A stretch of 64,000 bases of DNA from NCBI GenBank assembly GCA_900546625.1, contig URDU01000005.1, forward strand, positions 1 to 64,000. The letters are read 5' to 3'. Of this stretch, positions 9,200 through 16,654 are shown one piece after another. How positions within the stretch are numbered: position 1 is the first letter of the stretch; every line of letters begins with the position of its first letter. Source of the stretch: an uncultured Lachnobacterium sp. (GTDB taxonomy: Bacteria; Bacillota; Clostridia; Lachnospirales; Lachnospiraceae). Below the pieces are notes generated by a model that was given only the letters and a program-made list of their open reading frames with translations, was not told the origin of the DNA and made no database searches. The translations under genes and the position numbers were made by a program.

Positions 9200-10483
9200 C
9201 TACGCATTTTGCATTCCAACTGATGAGGTCTTTTTTACTTCTGAAACCTTAACACTGATTACCGCAAATACTGCTTCAATTACAGCAGCTACTATTATAC
9301 AGTTGACCTGTGTAATACCGAAGTGAACATAGTTTGTTGCAATACCAAGTCCCCATGCTATGAATGCTCCCCAGTTTACAGCCGGAATATCATCACCATC
9401 AAGTGATGGATATCCTTTTCTGTATTTTACAAGATAATCTGCAATAAATACACCACCAAGAGCAGGAATGGTTGTGGCAAGGAAATTGATAAATGTTCCA
9501 AAATAGTTATAGAAGCCGATTACTGCTCCGATAGTACCTGCAAGTCCAAATCCAATTACAAGAATCTTTCTATCAATTCTAAATGTGTTTGCAAGTGAAA
9601 GTGAGCCTGAATATACACACCCCTGAGCAGTTGACCATATATTTAAAATCATTACGATAAATGCCGGTGCAAGAAGTCCCTGCGCTGCAAGTACAAATGT
9701 AATATCTGAATATCCTGTTGCGATAGAGCCTACAGCACCAAGTATTATCATAAGAGGATTTGCAATCATCATGGCAAGAAACATAATAATTAATGTCTGT
9801 TTCTTATTTTTTGCAAATCTGAGTACATCCGGTGTGAACGAAACGGCTCCACATACGAATGAACCTATTGAAAGAGAAACTAATGTATTAAATGATGAAG
9901 GATTTTTAGGCTGTATAGCAAATAATCCTGTAAGACCTCCAGTACTTTTAACGCTAAGCACAATAGATATAATTCCAAATATAAGTACAAGTGGCACTGC
10001 TATATCACTTAGCTTTGACATCCATTTCATTCCAAACAATGCTGTAGCTGTCATGGCAATACCGGCAACAATAGCAATTGGAATAATTGGTAAAGCAGGG
10101 AATAAGGCATTTGAAGCTTGTCCTATCATATATGCATCTACTGAAAACCAGCCAATTAATGTTACAACAATCATAAGAGAAATAACATTAGAACCTATTT
10201 TTCCAAACGCATATCTGCAAAGCATACCGAATGTATTACCGGTCTTCAACGCTATTAAGCCCATAAAAGTACCAAGTACTAAAAGTACAACACTTCCAAC
10301 TGCAAGAGCCTTCAACAGCGTTGCAAAATCTGTAGATGTCCCCATTGTTCCACCAACCTGCATACCAGTTACAACAAATACATATCCAATCCATACAACA
10401 CAGATTTCCCAAAAATTTTTCTTCTGAGAAGCCGGAACACTAGACTGGGTAAATTCACTGTCGTTCATTTTTTCTTTCTTCAT
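9200..10483 (-). CDS. NCS1-family nucleobase:cation symporter (cytosine permease-like)
   Basis: 427 residues with about twelve membrane segments. The opening VVTGMQVGGTMGTSTDFATLLKAL and the segment YCFGKIGSN-like AFGKIGSNVISL match the cytosine/purine/uracil/allantoin permease family (CodB branch). It should import a nucleobase or related ureide with a cation. The gene lies between a PucR-type regulator and a divergent isochorismatase-fold hydrolase, which suggests uptake and first hydrolysis of one nitrogen compound; the compound itself cannot be read from the sequence. AGGAGG precedes the ATG. Its 170-base leader holds two terminator hairpins with a shared box. Confidence 0.88.
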   Translation of the reverse strand: MKKEKMNDSEFTQSSVPASQKKNFWEICVVWIGYVFVVTGMQVGGTMGTSTDFATLLKALAVGSVVLLVLGTFMGLIALKTGNTFGMLCRYAFGKIGSNVISLMIVVTLIGWFSVDAYMIGQASNALFPALPIIPIAIVAGIAMTATALFGMKWMSKLSDIAVPLVLIFGIISIVLSVKSTGGLTGLFAIQPKNPSSFNTLVSLSIGSFVCGAVSFTPDVLRFAKNKKQTLIIMFLAMMIANPLMIILGAVGSIATGYSDITFVLAAQGLLAPAFIVMILNIWSTAQGCVYSGSLSLANTFRIDRKILVIGFGLAGTIGAVIGFYNYFGTFINFLATTIPALGGVFIADYLVKYRKGYPSLDGDDIPAVNWGAFIAWGLGIATNYVHFGITQVNCIIVAAVIEAVFAVISVKVSEVKKTSSVGMQNA

Positions 10484-10526
10484 ATAATTTTGCCTCCTAT
10501 AATAATTGCTATGGTTTTAAGTGTTA

Positions 10527-10574
10527 CAAAAAACAAACAAGGCGCCAGAAACTCTAATTAGTTTCCGACGCCTT
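10527..10574 (-). terminator. Leader terminator hairpin 2 before the transporter gene
   Basis: On the minus strand a 15-pair stem (with two G-U pairs) closes a 6-base loop and is followed by TGTTTGTTTTTTG. It lies 44 bases before the transporter start codon, so it must be bypassed for expression. Its 5' arm begins with the box GACAAAGGCGTCGG (10565-10578). Confidence 0.75.
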
Positions 10575-10642
10575 TGTCGCTGCTTTATTTAACTAAAAAA
10601 GCCGAACACAGCTTATTCTCAGCTGCATCCGACCTCTTCGTC
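10565..10642 (-). ncRNA. Candidate leader RNA element with two copies of a conserved box
   Basis: Two boxes of the form GACRAAGRSGTCGG (10629-10642 and 10565-10578 on the minus strand) each open a terminator hairpin upstream of the transporter gene. A third copy, GACAAGGGCGTCAG at 12024-12037, opens a terminator hairpin before the amidohydrolase gene. The arrangement suggests an attenuator controlling both genes. It matches no riboswitch class that I recognise. Confidence 0.5.
10595..10633 (-). terminator. Leader terminator hairpin 1 before the transporter gene
   Basis: On the minus strand a 13-pair stem (with several G-U pairs) around loop GAGAATA is followed by six T. It could also end read-through from the PucR gene, but it lies downstream of the transporter promoter. 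It begins with the box GACGAAGAGGTCGG (10629-10642), about 7 bases after the predicted transcript start. Confidence 0.7.
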
Positions 10643-10655
10643 AAATCTTGACTTG

Positions 10656-10684
10656 ATTATATCCATGAAAAACACATATAGCAA
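10656..10684 (-). promoter_or_regulatory. Probable promoter of the NCS1 transporter gene
   Basis: On the minus strand TTGCTA (10679-10684) and TATAAT (10656-10661) are 17 bases apart. Transcription would begin near 10649, just before the first leader box. Confidence 0.6.
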
Positions 10685-10737
10685 TGTACATAGTATACAA
10701 TAATACATCAAATCTAATGTTCATAATGTCAATCAAA

Positions 10738-11904
10738 TTAATTTTCCACATAATCTTTCAAATAAAAAGCATTCATTATTTCTCGTCTCACATTGTATTC
10801 TTTTAAATCTTTTCCCATAGCATTTTCTATCTTTTCCAATCTCTGCAAAAGTGTATTTCTATGTATATATAAGGCTTCCGCCGTCTTTGCAATATTGAAA
10901 TTATTTTGTTGGTAAACATCCAACGTATTAATTAATGGTACTTTACTAACATTTTCTTCATCCATAATTTTTCCAAGTATAGACATAACATAATTATGAA
11001 TTTCCTGATCGGTCGCAGAATCCGCAATGAGTCTTATAAATCCAAGATCATCGTAAAATGCCATATATGATGAATGATATCTGATAGAACTTAATGCTTT
11101 CAATGCATGTCTATAGCTTTTTTTATAGTTATCTATATCTTTATATGAATTTCCCACTCCAATCAAAAGCTTTTTATCCGGAAATGTAGAATGAAAGTTC
11201 TCATATACTTTCTGAAATAATATTTTTAACGCTTCTCTGCCGATATCTTTAATAAAAATAATTATATTACTGTAATGTTGAAGAACCATATATTGACACT
11301 CAATATTGTATTCCGAAATCACCCTGCGAAGTTGATTTGTAACTTCTGTATGATGTGTTTCAACTTCTTCAAGTTGTATAGTCACTACACAATATGCATC
11401 ATTCAGATTATATCCATAAAACTTAGCCTGCTCAAGAGCATATGTCTTATCTACATTAGTAAATAAAATATTTTTCATTAGCTCGGATATAGATACCTCC
11501 TTCAGCTGATTCCTAATTATATAATCATATATTGTATTAAGAATCTTTCCAAAAGAGACATCCCATGGAAGTGTAAATATAGGCAGCTTGATTTCATTAG
11601 CAAATTCTATGACTTTATTCGGGATTTGAGGAATATAATCAGGACTCAATTCAAATGCAATACAAGCAACCTTCGCTTTATTTGCATTGTCCAATAACTC
11701 CATAAAATTATTACCTTCGTTCAGATTCAGGCTGATTCCGTTAATAACAAGGAACTCGCCTCCCTCCATCCATTCGAAAAAATTCTTTAGCTGTGCTATG
11801 TTTGGTCTTTTAACAATTCGATTAAGCCCGTTAGCTCCAGCAACCAGCGTAAGATGATTTTCCTTAAAAAAATCAATATCCATAAATTCTTTTACAGTAA
11901 CCAT
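10738..11904 (-). CDS. PucR-family transcriptional regulator
   Basis: 388 residues. The N-terminal 120 residues match the purine-catabolism regulator domain (VKEFMDIDFFKENHLTLVAG, then RPNIAQLKNFFEWMEGGEFL). A degenerate cyclase-like middle region follows. The C-terminal 60 residues are the PucR helix-turn-helix: LDVYQQNNFNIAKTAEAL and YIHRNTLLQRLEKIE. Such regulators sense purine or ureide-type metabolites and usually control neighbouring catabolic and transport genes, here probably the transporter downstream and the divergent hydrolase. AGGA lies before the ATG at 11904. Confidence 0.9.
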   Translation of the reverse strand: MVTVKEFMDIDFFKENHLTLVAGANGLNRIVKRPNIAQLKNFFEWMEGGEFLVINGISLNLNEGNNFMELLDNANKAKVACIAFELSPDYIPQIPNKVIEFANEIKLPIFTLPWDVSFGKILNTIYDYIIRNQLKEVSISELMKNILFTNVDKTYALEQAKFYGYNLNDAYCVVTIQLEEVETHHTEVTNQLRRVISEYNIECQYMVLQHYSNIIIFIKDIGREALKILFQKVYENFHSTFPDKKLLIGVGNSYKDIDNYKKSYRHALKALSSIRYHSSYMAFYDDLGFIRLIADSATDQEIHNYVMSILGKIMDEENVSKVPLINTLDVYQQNNFNIAKTAEALYIHRNTLLQRLEKIENAMGKDLKEYNVRREIMNAFYLKDYVEN

Positions 11905-11980
11905 AAAAAATCCTGCCCTTCATATTTATTCTTGAATATAGTGCACATCAAATACAAAAATGATATGTATAAAATATACA

Positions 11981-12009
11981 TTGAAATTAGATATCAGTTA
12001 TTTTATACT
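11981..12009 (+). promoter_or_regulatory. Promoter of the isochorismatase-fold hydrolase gene
   Basis: TTGAAA (11981-11986) and TATACT (12004-12009) are exactly 17 bases apart. The transcript would begin near 12016, about 8 bases before the shared leader box and its terminator hairpin. Confidence 0.7.
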
Positions 12010-12023
12010 TCTTTTCAAGAAAT

Positions 12024-12061
12024 GACAAGGGCGTCAGGATATTTTTCCTGGCGTCTTTTTT
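12024..12061 (+). terminator. Leader terminator with shared box before the amidohydrolase gene
   Basis: The box GACAAGGGCGTCAG runs into a 10-pair stem (GGCGTCAGGA against TCCTGGCGTC, loop TATTTT) followed by six T. It lies between the promoter and the ribosome site of the gene at 12087, so it is placed to act as an attenuator. The 5' arm is nearly identical to those of the two hairpins before the transporter gene. Confidence 0.75.
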
Positions 12062-12086
12062 ACTAACACGAAATGGAGGACTTAAT

Positions 12087-12782
12087 ATGAGCAAGAAATA
12101 CTGGGAATGGAAAAAACCATTTGATTTAAAAAAAGAAGAAACCGCCTTAATAATTGTAGACATGCAAAAAGGCTTTGTGGATGAAGGAGCAGCCCTTGAG
12201 GTGCCAATGGCCAGAGCACAACTTCCAACAATAACAAAAGTAATGAAATACTGCGAAATAAATGAAATCCCTGTATTTTTATCTAAATTTGAACAGGATA
12301 AAGGATATGCATATGATTTCTACTGGAAAAAAAATAAAGAAAGAGGACTTCTAAAAAATGACGGTTCATGCAAATTTGCAAGAAATAGTGAGGAGGCACA
12401 ACTATGCGATGACTTATCATCCCTAGTATCAGCTAACGATTTTGTATTTTCAAAATATGGATATGACTGCTTTGCACATACATCTCTTGAATTAGAACTT
12501 AAAAGAAAACATATAAAAACCGTCATTATAGTAGGTACAGTAGTAAACTGGTGTGTGGATAGTACAGTCAGAAGTGCTTATCACAAAGACTACAATGTAG
12601 TAGTTCTCTCAGACTGTGTAAGTGGATATAACCATGCCGGTGCTACAGGTGAAAAATGGGTAGAAATGGAGCTCGACCTGTTCGGTGAAGGATTTGCCAG
12701 AGTCATGTCATCAGAAGATGTTATATCTGAGATGGATTCTATAAAATCTTCTAATGAAATGAAAAAAATCAGTAATCTATAA
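12087..12782 (+). CDS. Isochorismatase-fold cysteine hydrolase (amidohydrolase)
   Basis: 231 residues, one isochorismatase-like domain. The catalytic triad is visible: Asp25 in IVDMQKGF, Lys123 in FSKYGYDCF and Cys156 in VVNWCVDST, with the cis-peptide region GTVVNW. Members hydrolyse amides such as nicotinamide, N-carbamoylsarcosine, biuret or ureidoacrylate. Its neighbours, an NCS1 transporter and a PucR regulator, favour a nucleobase- or ureide-derived amide, but the substrate cannot be fixed. TGGAGG lies eight bases before the ATG. The 3' end overlaps the convergent DUF3791 gene by six bases. Confidence 0.88.
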   Translation: MSKKYWEWKKPFDLKKEETALIIVDMQKGFVDEGAALEVPMARAQLPTITKVMKYCEINEIPVFLSKFEQDKGYAYDFYWKKNKERGLLKNDGSCKFARNSEEAQLCDDLSSLVSANDFVFSKYGYDCFAHTSLELELKRKHIKTVIIVGTVVNWCVDSTVRSAYHKDYNVVVLSDCVSGYNHAGATGEKWVEMELDLFGEGFARVMSSEDVISEMDSIKSSNEMKKISNL

Positions 12783-13001
12783 TAAAGAATGGTGTTTCAT
12801 CTGATATTCCAGCTTTAATTCTTCTGCTAAGTACAGATCACTCATGCAATGCATATCAGAAACACCATCACGGATTAGCTGATAGACCTGGGAATGATAA
12901 AAGAAATCCAATGCCGCATCCAACGAAAGTCCTTGTTGTTTAGCAAAGCACTCAATAATACGGCTGTATTTTTTCTGAAGCAAAATTGGGTTCGCTGTCA
13001 T
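12777..13001 (-). CDS. DUF3791 protein (second copy of the cassette)
   Basis: 74 residues, matching the small DUF3791 family that accompanies DUF3990 proteins. It is mostly helical, with a conserved FYHSQVYQLIRDGVSDMHCM segment. Its ATG overlaps the stop codon of the DUF3990 gene (ATGA), so translation is coupled. It is the last gene of a three-gene unit and may be an antitoxin or partner for the DUF3990 protein; that role is inference. Confidence 0.8.
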   Translation of the reverse strand: MTANPILLQKKYSRIIECFAKQQGLSLDAALDFFYHSQVYQLIRDGVSDMHCMSDLYLAEELKLEYQMKHHSLL

Positions 13002-13468
13002 AGTGTTTCACTCCCTTCAAAATGCAACAGAGACAATGCTTTCTCTGTGCGAAAACATATTTGCAAATTTGGTTTTTCATAACGCAGACGGTTAATAGCT
13101 TCGGTTTTATCAATAAGTCCATCAAAAAACAACTCCACGGTATTGAACACCTTATCATTGGCAACACCGCCTGAAACAAGGTCATAATCCGTCAAATCTT
13201 TTCCGCTGCGGCAGTTCAAAATGAAATCCAGCCATTCTTCTGAATAAGAATCGAATTTCAGCGTTTTAAGTTCAGATTCCCGACTTTCATCGTATTCATA
13301 TCTAGAAATAATACTATCTTTCCCACGACGTTTAAACTTGCCGCACCACTTCGCTGCCTGTTCATATAGCGGAGTAACATAGAAACCACGCCCGAAATCC
13401 ACATTATGGCGGGAATGAACTAAATCCGGCTTCGTAATCTCTATAAAAGAACCATGATAAAGAATCAT
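12998..13468 (-). CDS. DUF3990 protein, probable ADP-ribosyltransferase fold
   Basis: 156 residues. It opens with MILYHGSFIEI and continues with DFGRGFYVTPLYEQAAKWC, which fits the His and Tyr positions of the PARP/diphtheria-toxin-like ADP-ribosyltransferases. GGVANDKVF follows near residue 100. As I recall, DUF3990 belongs to the ADP-ribosyl clan in Pfam. The gene overlaps both DUF3791 neighbours by four bases (ATGA on each side), a tight layout typical of toxin-antitoxin units. No target or activity is known from the sequence. Coordinates and family are secure; a toxin role is inference. Confidence 0.82.
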   Translation of the reverse strand: MILYHGSFIEITKPDLVHSRHNVDFGRGFYVTPLYEQAAKWCGKFKRRGKDSIISRYEYDESRESELKTLKFDSYSEEWLDFILNCRSGKDLTDYDLVSGGVANDKVFNTVELFFDGLIDKTEAINRLRYEKPNLQICFRTEKALSLLHFEGSETL

Positions 13469-13701
13469 ACTTCCACACCCCTTTCCTTCATCACATCAAT
13501 GAGGTCATCAACGATATATTCCCTGCTCTGCGTATGCAGCACTTCATATTCCGGCACAATATAACCGTTCAGAATGTCACTTTGCTCGGTAAATGCCTGA
13601 TAAACACGCTCTGCATCCACACCCAGCTTTTTCGCTACATTTTCGATACAAAATACTGTAAACTCCAGCTCACTGGAATTTTTAATTTTTTCATCCTTCA
13701 T
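13465..13701 (-). CDS. DUF3791 protein (first gene of the cassette)
   Basis: 78 residues from the ATG at 13701, which has AGGAGG eleven bases upstream. A TTG three codons earlier lies too close to that site. Like the 74-residue gene at 12777 it matches DUF3791, but the two share little beyond the family pattern (VFCIENVAKKLGVDAERVYQAF here). Its stop overlaps the DUF3990 start. Two different DUF3791 genes flanking one DUF3990 gene is the notable feature. Confidence 0.78.
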   Translation of the reverse strand: MKDEKIKNSSELEFTVFCIENVAKKLGVDAERVYQAFTEQSDILNGYIVPEYEVLHTQSREYIVDDLIDVMKERGVEV

Positions 13702-13819
13702 AGCACGCAAGACCTCCTTACTTTATTTTAGAATATCATAACAGTGTAAATATTACAATCAGGCAATTCAAAATATAGGTTACTGCTATTTCATTAATAC
13801 CACTCCTGTTTCCTAAACA

Positions 13820-13853
13820 TAAAACAAGGGAAAGTATTAAATACTTTCCCTTG
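13820..13853 (-). terminator. Terminator of ppdK
   Basis: A perfect 13-pair stem (CAAGGGAAAGTAT against ATACTTTCCCTTG) with a three-base loop. On the minus strand it is followed by TTTTATG. It lies 40 bases after the ppdK stop. Confidence 0.88.
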
Positions 13854-13892
13854 CAAAATCTTATATATAGACTTTTAAATTAAAACCCTTGT

Positions 13893-16535
13893 CTATTTTG
13901 CCTGCTCTGCAATAGCAGCCTGTGCTGCAGCAAGACGAGCGATTGGTACACGGAATGGTGAACATGAAACATAGTCAAGTCCAATCTTGTGGCAGAACTC
14001 AACTGATGAAGGATCTCCACCGTGCTCTCCACAGATACCAACGTGAAGGTTAGGATTAACTGGCTTTCCAAGCTTAATAGCTGTCTCCATTAATTTACCA
14101 ACACCTGTCTGGTCAAGCTTAGCAAATGGATCGTTCTCGAAGATCTTGTTGTCATAGTAAGCGTTAAGGAACTTACCTGCATCATCACGAGAGAATCCGA
14201 ATGTCATCTGTGTAAGGTCGTTTGTACCGAAGCAGAAGAAATCAGCCTCTGTAGCGATCTCATCAGCTGTAAGAGCAGCTCTTGGGATCTCGATCATTGT
14301 ACCTACATGGTACTTGATGTCAGCGTTTGCAGCGGCAATCTCAGCGTCAGCTGTCTCAACTACAGTCTTCTTAACGAACTTAAGCTCTTTGATCTCACAT
14401 ACTAATGGAATCATGATCTCAGGCTCGATATCCCAGTCTGGATGAGCATTCTTTACATTGATAGCTGCACGGATAACAGCCTTTGTCTGCATCTTAGCAA
14501 TCTCAGGATATGTAACTGCAAGACGGCATCCTCTGTGACCCATCATTGGGTTGAACTCATGGAGTGACTCACAGATAGCTTTGATTTCCTCTACTGACTT
14601 ATTCTTAGCCTTTGCAAGCTTCTCGATGTCAGCATCCTCTGTAGGAACGAACTCATGAAGAGGTGGATCAAGGAAACGGATTGTTACTGGGCATCCCTCA
14701 AGAGCCTCGTATAATTTCTCGAAATCTCCCTGCTGATATGGAAGGATCTTGTCAAGAGCTGTCTCTCTCTCCTCTACTGTATCAGAGCAGATCATCTCAC
14801 GGAATGCAGCGATTCTCTCTGGATCGAAGAACATATGCTCTGTACGGCAAAGTCCGATTCCCTCTGCACCAAGCTCACGAGCCTTCTTAGCATCTGCAGG
14901 AGTATCTGCATTTGTACGAACCTTAAGTCTTCTGAACTCATCAGCCCATGCCATAACACGTCCGAACTCACCAGCGATTGAAGCATCAACTGTTGGGATG
15001 ATTCCAGCGTAGATGTTACCTGTTGTACCATCGATAGAAATCTCAGATCCCTCTGTGAATGTCTGTCCTGCAAGTGTGAACTTCTTGTTCTCCTCGTCCA
15101 TGTTGATGTCACCACAACCAGATACACAGCATGTTCCCATACCACGTGCAACTACGGCTGCGTGAGATGTCATACCACCACGAACTGTAAGGATACCCTG
15201 AGCAGCCTTCATTCCTGTGATGTCCTCTGGAGATGTCTCAAGACGTACAAGTACGACCTTCTCTCCTCTTTCAGCCCATGCCTCAGCATCGTCAGCTGTG
15301 AATACAACCTTACCACAAGCAGCTCCTGGAGATGCTCCAAGACCCTTTCCAAGTGGAGTTGCAGCCTTAAGTGCAGCAGCATCGAACTGTGGATGTAATA
15401 ATGTATCAAGGTTACGAGGGTCGATCATAGCAACAGCCTCAGCTGGTGTCTTGTGTCCCTCATCTACTAAATCGCAAGCGATCTTAAGAGCAGCCGGAGC
15501 TGTTCTCTTACCATTACGGCACTGAAGCATATAGAGCTTCTTGTTCTCAACTGTGAACTCCATATCCTGCATATCATGGTAGTGATTCTCAAGAGTCTCA
15601 CAAACCTTAAGGAACTCAGCGTATGCCTCTGGGAACTCCTGCTCCATCTGAGCGATTGGCATTGGAGTACGAACACCGGCAACAACGTCCTCACCCTGTG
15701 CATTGATAAGGAACTCACCCATAAGCTTGTTCTCACCAGTTGCAGGATCACGTGTGAATGCAACACCTGTACCAGACTCGTTATTTAAGTTACCGAATAC
15801 CATTGGCATTACGTTAACAGCTGTTCCCCATGAATAAGGGATATCGTTATCTCTTCTATAAACATTTGCACGTGGGTTGTCCCATGAACGGAATACAGCC
15901 TCGATAGCAAGCTTTAACTGCTCTACAGGATCTGAAGGGAAATCTGTTCCTAACTGATTCTTGTACTCAGCCTTGAACTGCTCTGCTAACTCTTTAAGGT
16001 CAGCTGCTGTAAGGTCTACGTCAAATTTAACACCTCTGTCCTCTTTCATCTTGTCGATAAGCTGCTCGAAGTATTTCTTTCCTACTTCCATAACAACGTC
16101 TGAGAACATCTGGATGAAACGTCTGTATGAATCATATACGAAACGCTCGAATGCTGGATCTGGGTTACCAGCGATCATAGCTGCAACAACGTCATCATTA
16201 AGACCAAGGTTAAGGATTGTATCCATCATACCCGGCATTGAAGCTCTGGCACCTGAACGAACAGATACGAGAAGAGGATTCTTAAGGTCACCGAATTTCT
16301 TTCCGTTAACCTCTTCCATCCATTTTACACCTTCCATAGTCTGAGCCATAATCTCATCATTGATCTTACGTCCATCCTCGTAGTACTGTGTACAAGCCTC
16401 TGTAGTGATTGTGAAGCCCTGTGGTACAGGAAGTCCAATCTCTGTCATCTCAGCGAGGTTAGCACCCTTACCACCGAGAAGATTACGCATGGTCATGTTA
16501 CCCTCTTTGAAGGTATATACCCACTTGTTTGCCAT
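13893..16535 (-). CDS. ppdK: Pyruvate, phosphate dikinase
   Basis: 880 residues, full length for the family. The enzyme interconverts pyruvate, ATP and phosphate with phosphoenolpyruvate, AMP and pyrophosphate, and in anaerobic Clostridia it often works in glycolysis or PEP supply. The N-terminal nucleotide domain begins KWVYTFKEG...LLGGKGANLAEM. The phosphohistidine loop GGMTSHAAVVARGMGTCCVS lies near residue 455, and the C-terminal pyruvate-binding TIM barrel ends in GICGEHGGDPSSVEFC. An upstream ATG at 16622 is in frame, but the ATG at 16535 has AGGAGG nine bases before it and gives the usual start, MANKWVY. Confidence 0.97.
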   Translation of the reverse strand: MANKWVYTFKEGNMTMRNLLGGKGANLAEMTEIGLPVPQGFTITTEACTQYYEDGRKINDEIMAQTMEGVKWMEEVNGKKFGDLKNPLLVSVRSGARASMPGMMDTILNLGLNDDVVAAMIAGNPDPAFERFVYDSYRRFIQMFSDVVMEVGKKYFEQLIDKMKEDRGVKFDVDLTAADLKELAEQFKAEYKNQLGTDFPSDPVEQLKLAIEAVFRSWDNPRANVYRRDNDIPYSWGTAVNVMPMVFGNLNNESGTGVAFTRDPATGENKLMGEFLINAQGEDVVAGVRTPMPIAQMEQEFPEAYAEFLKVCETLENHYHDMQDMEFTVENKKLYMLQCRNGKRTAPAALKIACDLVDEGHKTPAEAVAMIDPRNLDTLLHPQFDAAALKAATPLGKGLGASPGAACGKVVFTADDAEAWAERGEKVVLVRLETSPEDITGMKAAQGILTVRGGMTSHAAVVARGMGTCCVSGCGDINMDEENKKFTLAGQTFTEGSEISIDGTTGNIYAGIIPTVDASIAGEFGRVMAWADEFRRLKVRTNADTPADAKKARELGAEGIGLCRTEHMFFDPERIAAFREMICSDTVEERETALDKILPYQQGDFEKLYEALEGCPVTIRFLDPPLHEFVPTEDADIEKLAKAKNKSVEEIKAICESLHEFNPMMGHRGCRLAVTYPEIAKMQTKAVIRAAINVKNAHPDWDIEPEIMIPLVCEIKELKFVKKTVVETADAEIAAANADIKYHVGTMIEIPRAALTADEIATEADFFCFGTNDLTQMTFGFSRDDAGKFLNAYYDNKIFENDPFAKLDQTGVGKLMETAIKLGKPVNPNLHVGICGEHGGDPSSVEFCHKIGLDYVSCSPFRVPIARLAAAQAAIAEQAK

Positions 16536-16592
16536 TTTGCAATTCCTCCTAAATTTTATTTCTGGTATGGTAAAAAACCATCCATATACTTG

Positions 16593-16628
16593 ATTAATGT
16601 GTGCCCTCATGTAAGCGCACACATTAAT
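16593..16628 (-). promoter_or_regulatory. Perfect inverted repeat at the ppdK transcript start
   Basis: ATTAATGTGTGC and GCACACATTAAT pair over 12 bases around a 12-base loop. The right arm touches the -10 box of the ppdK promoter, so this is either an operator or a hairpin at the very 5' end of the mRNA. No T-run follows. Confidence 0.6.
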
Positions 16629-16654
16629 AATACCATAATTTCAGCAAATATCAA
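16627..16654 (-). promoter_or_regulatory. Probable ppdK promoter
   Basis: TTGATA (16649-16654) and TATTAT (16627-16632) are 16 bases apart on the minus strand. The box begins one base after the stop codon of the upstream surface-protein gene. Confidence 0.55.

Noticed and set aside
9771..10427. Long plus-strand frame of 218 codons
   Set aside because: It lies wholly antisense to the NCS1 transporter, has no ribosome site and reads as an opposite-strand shadow of a low-GC gene.
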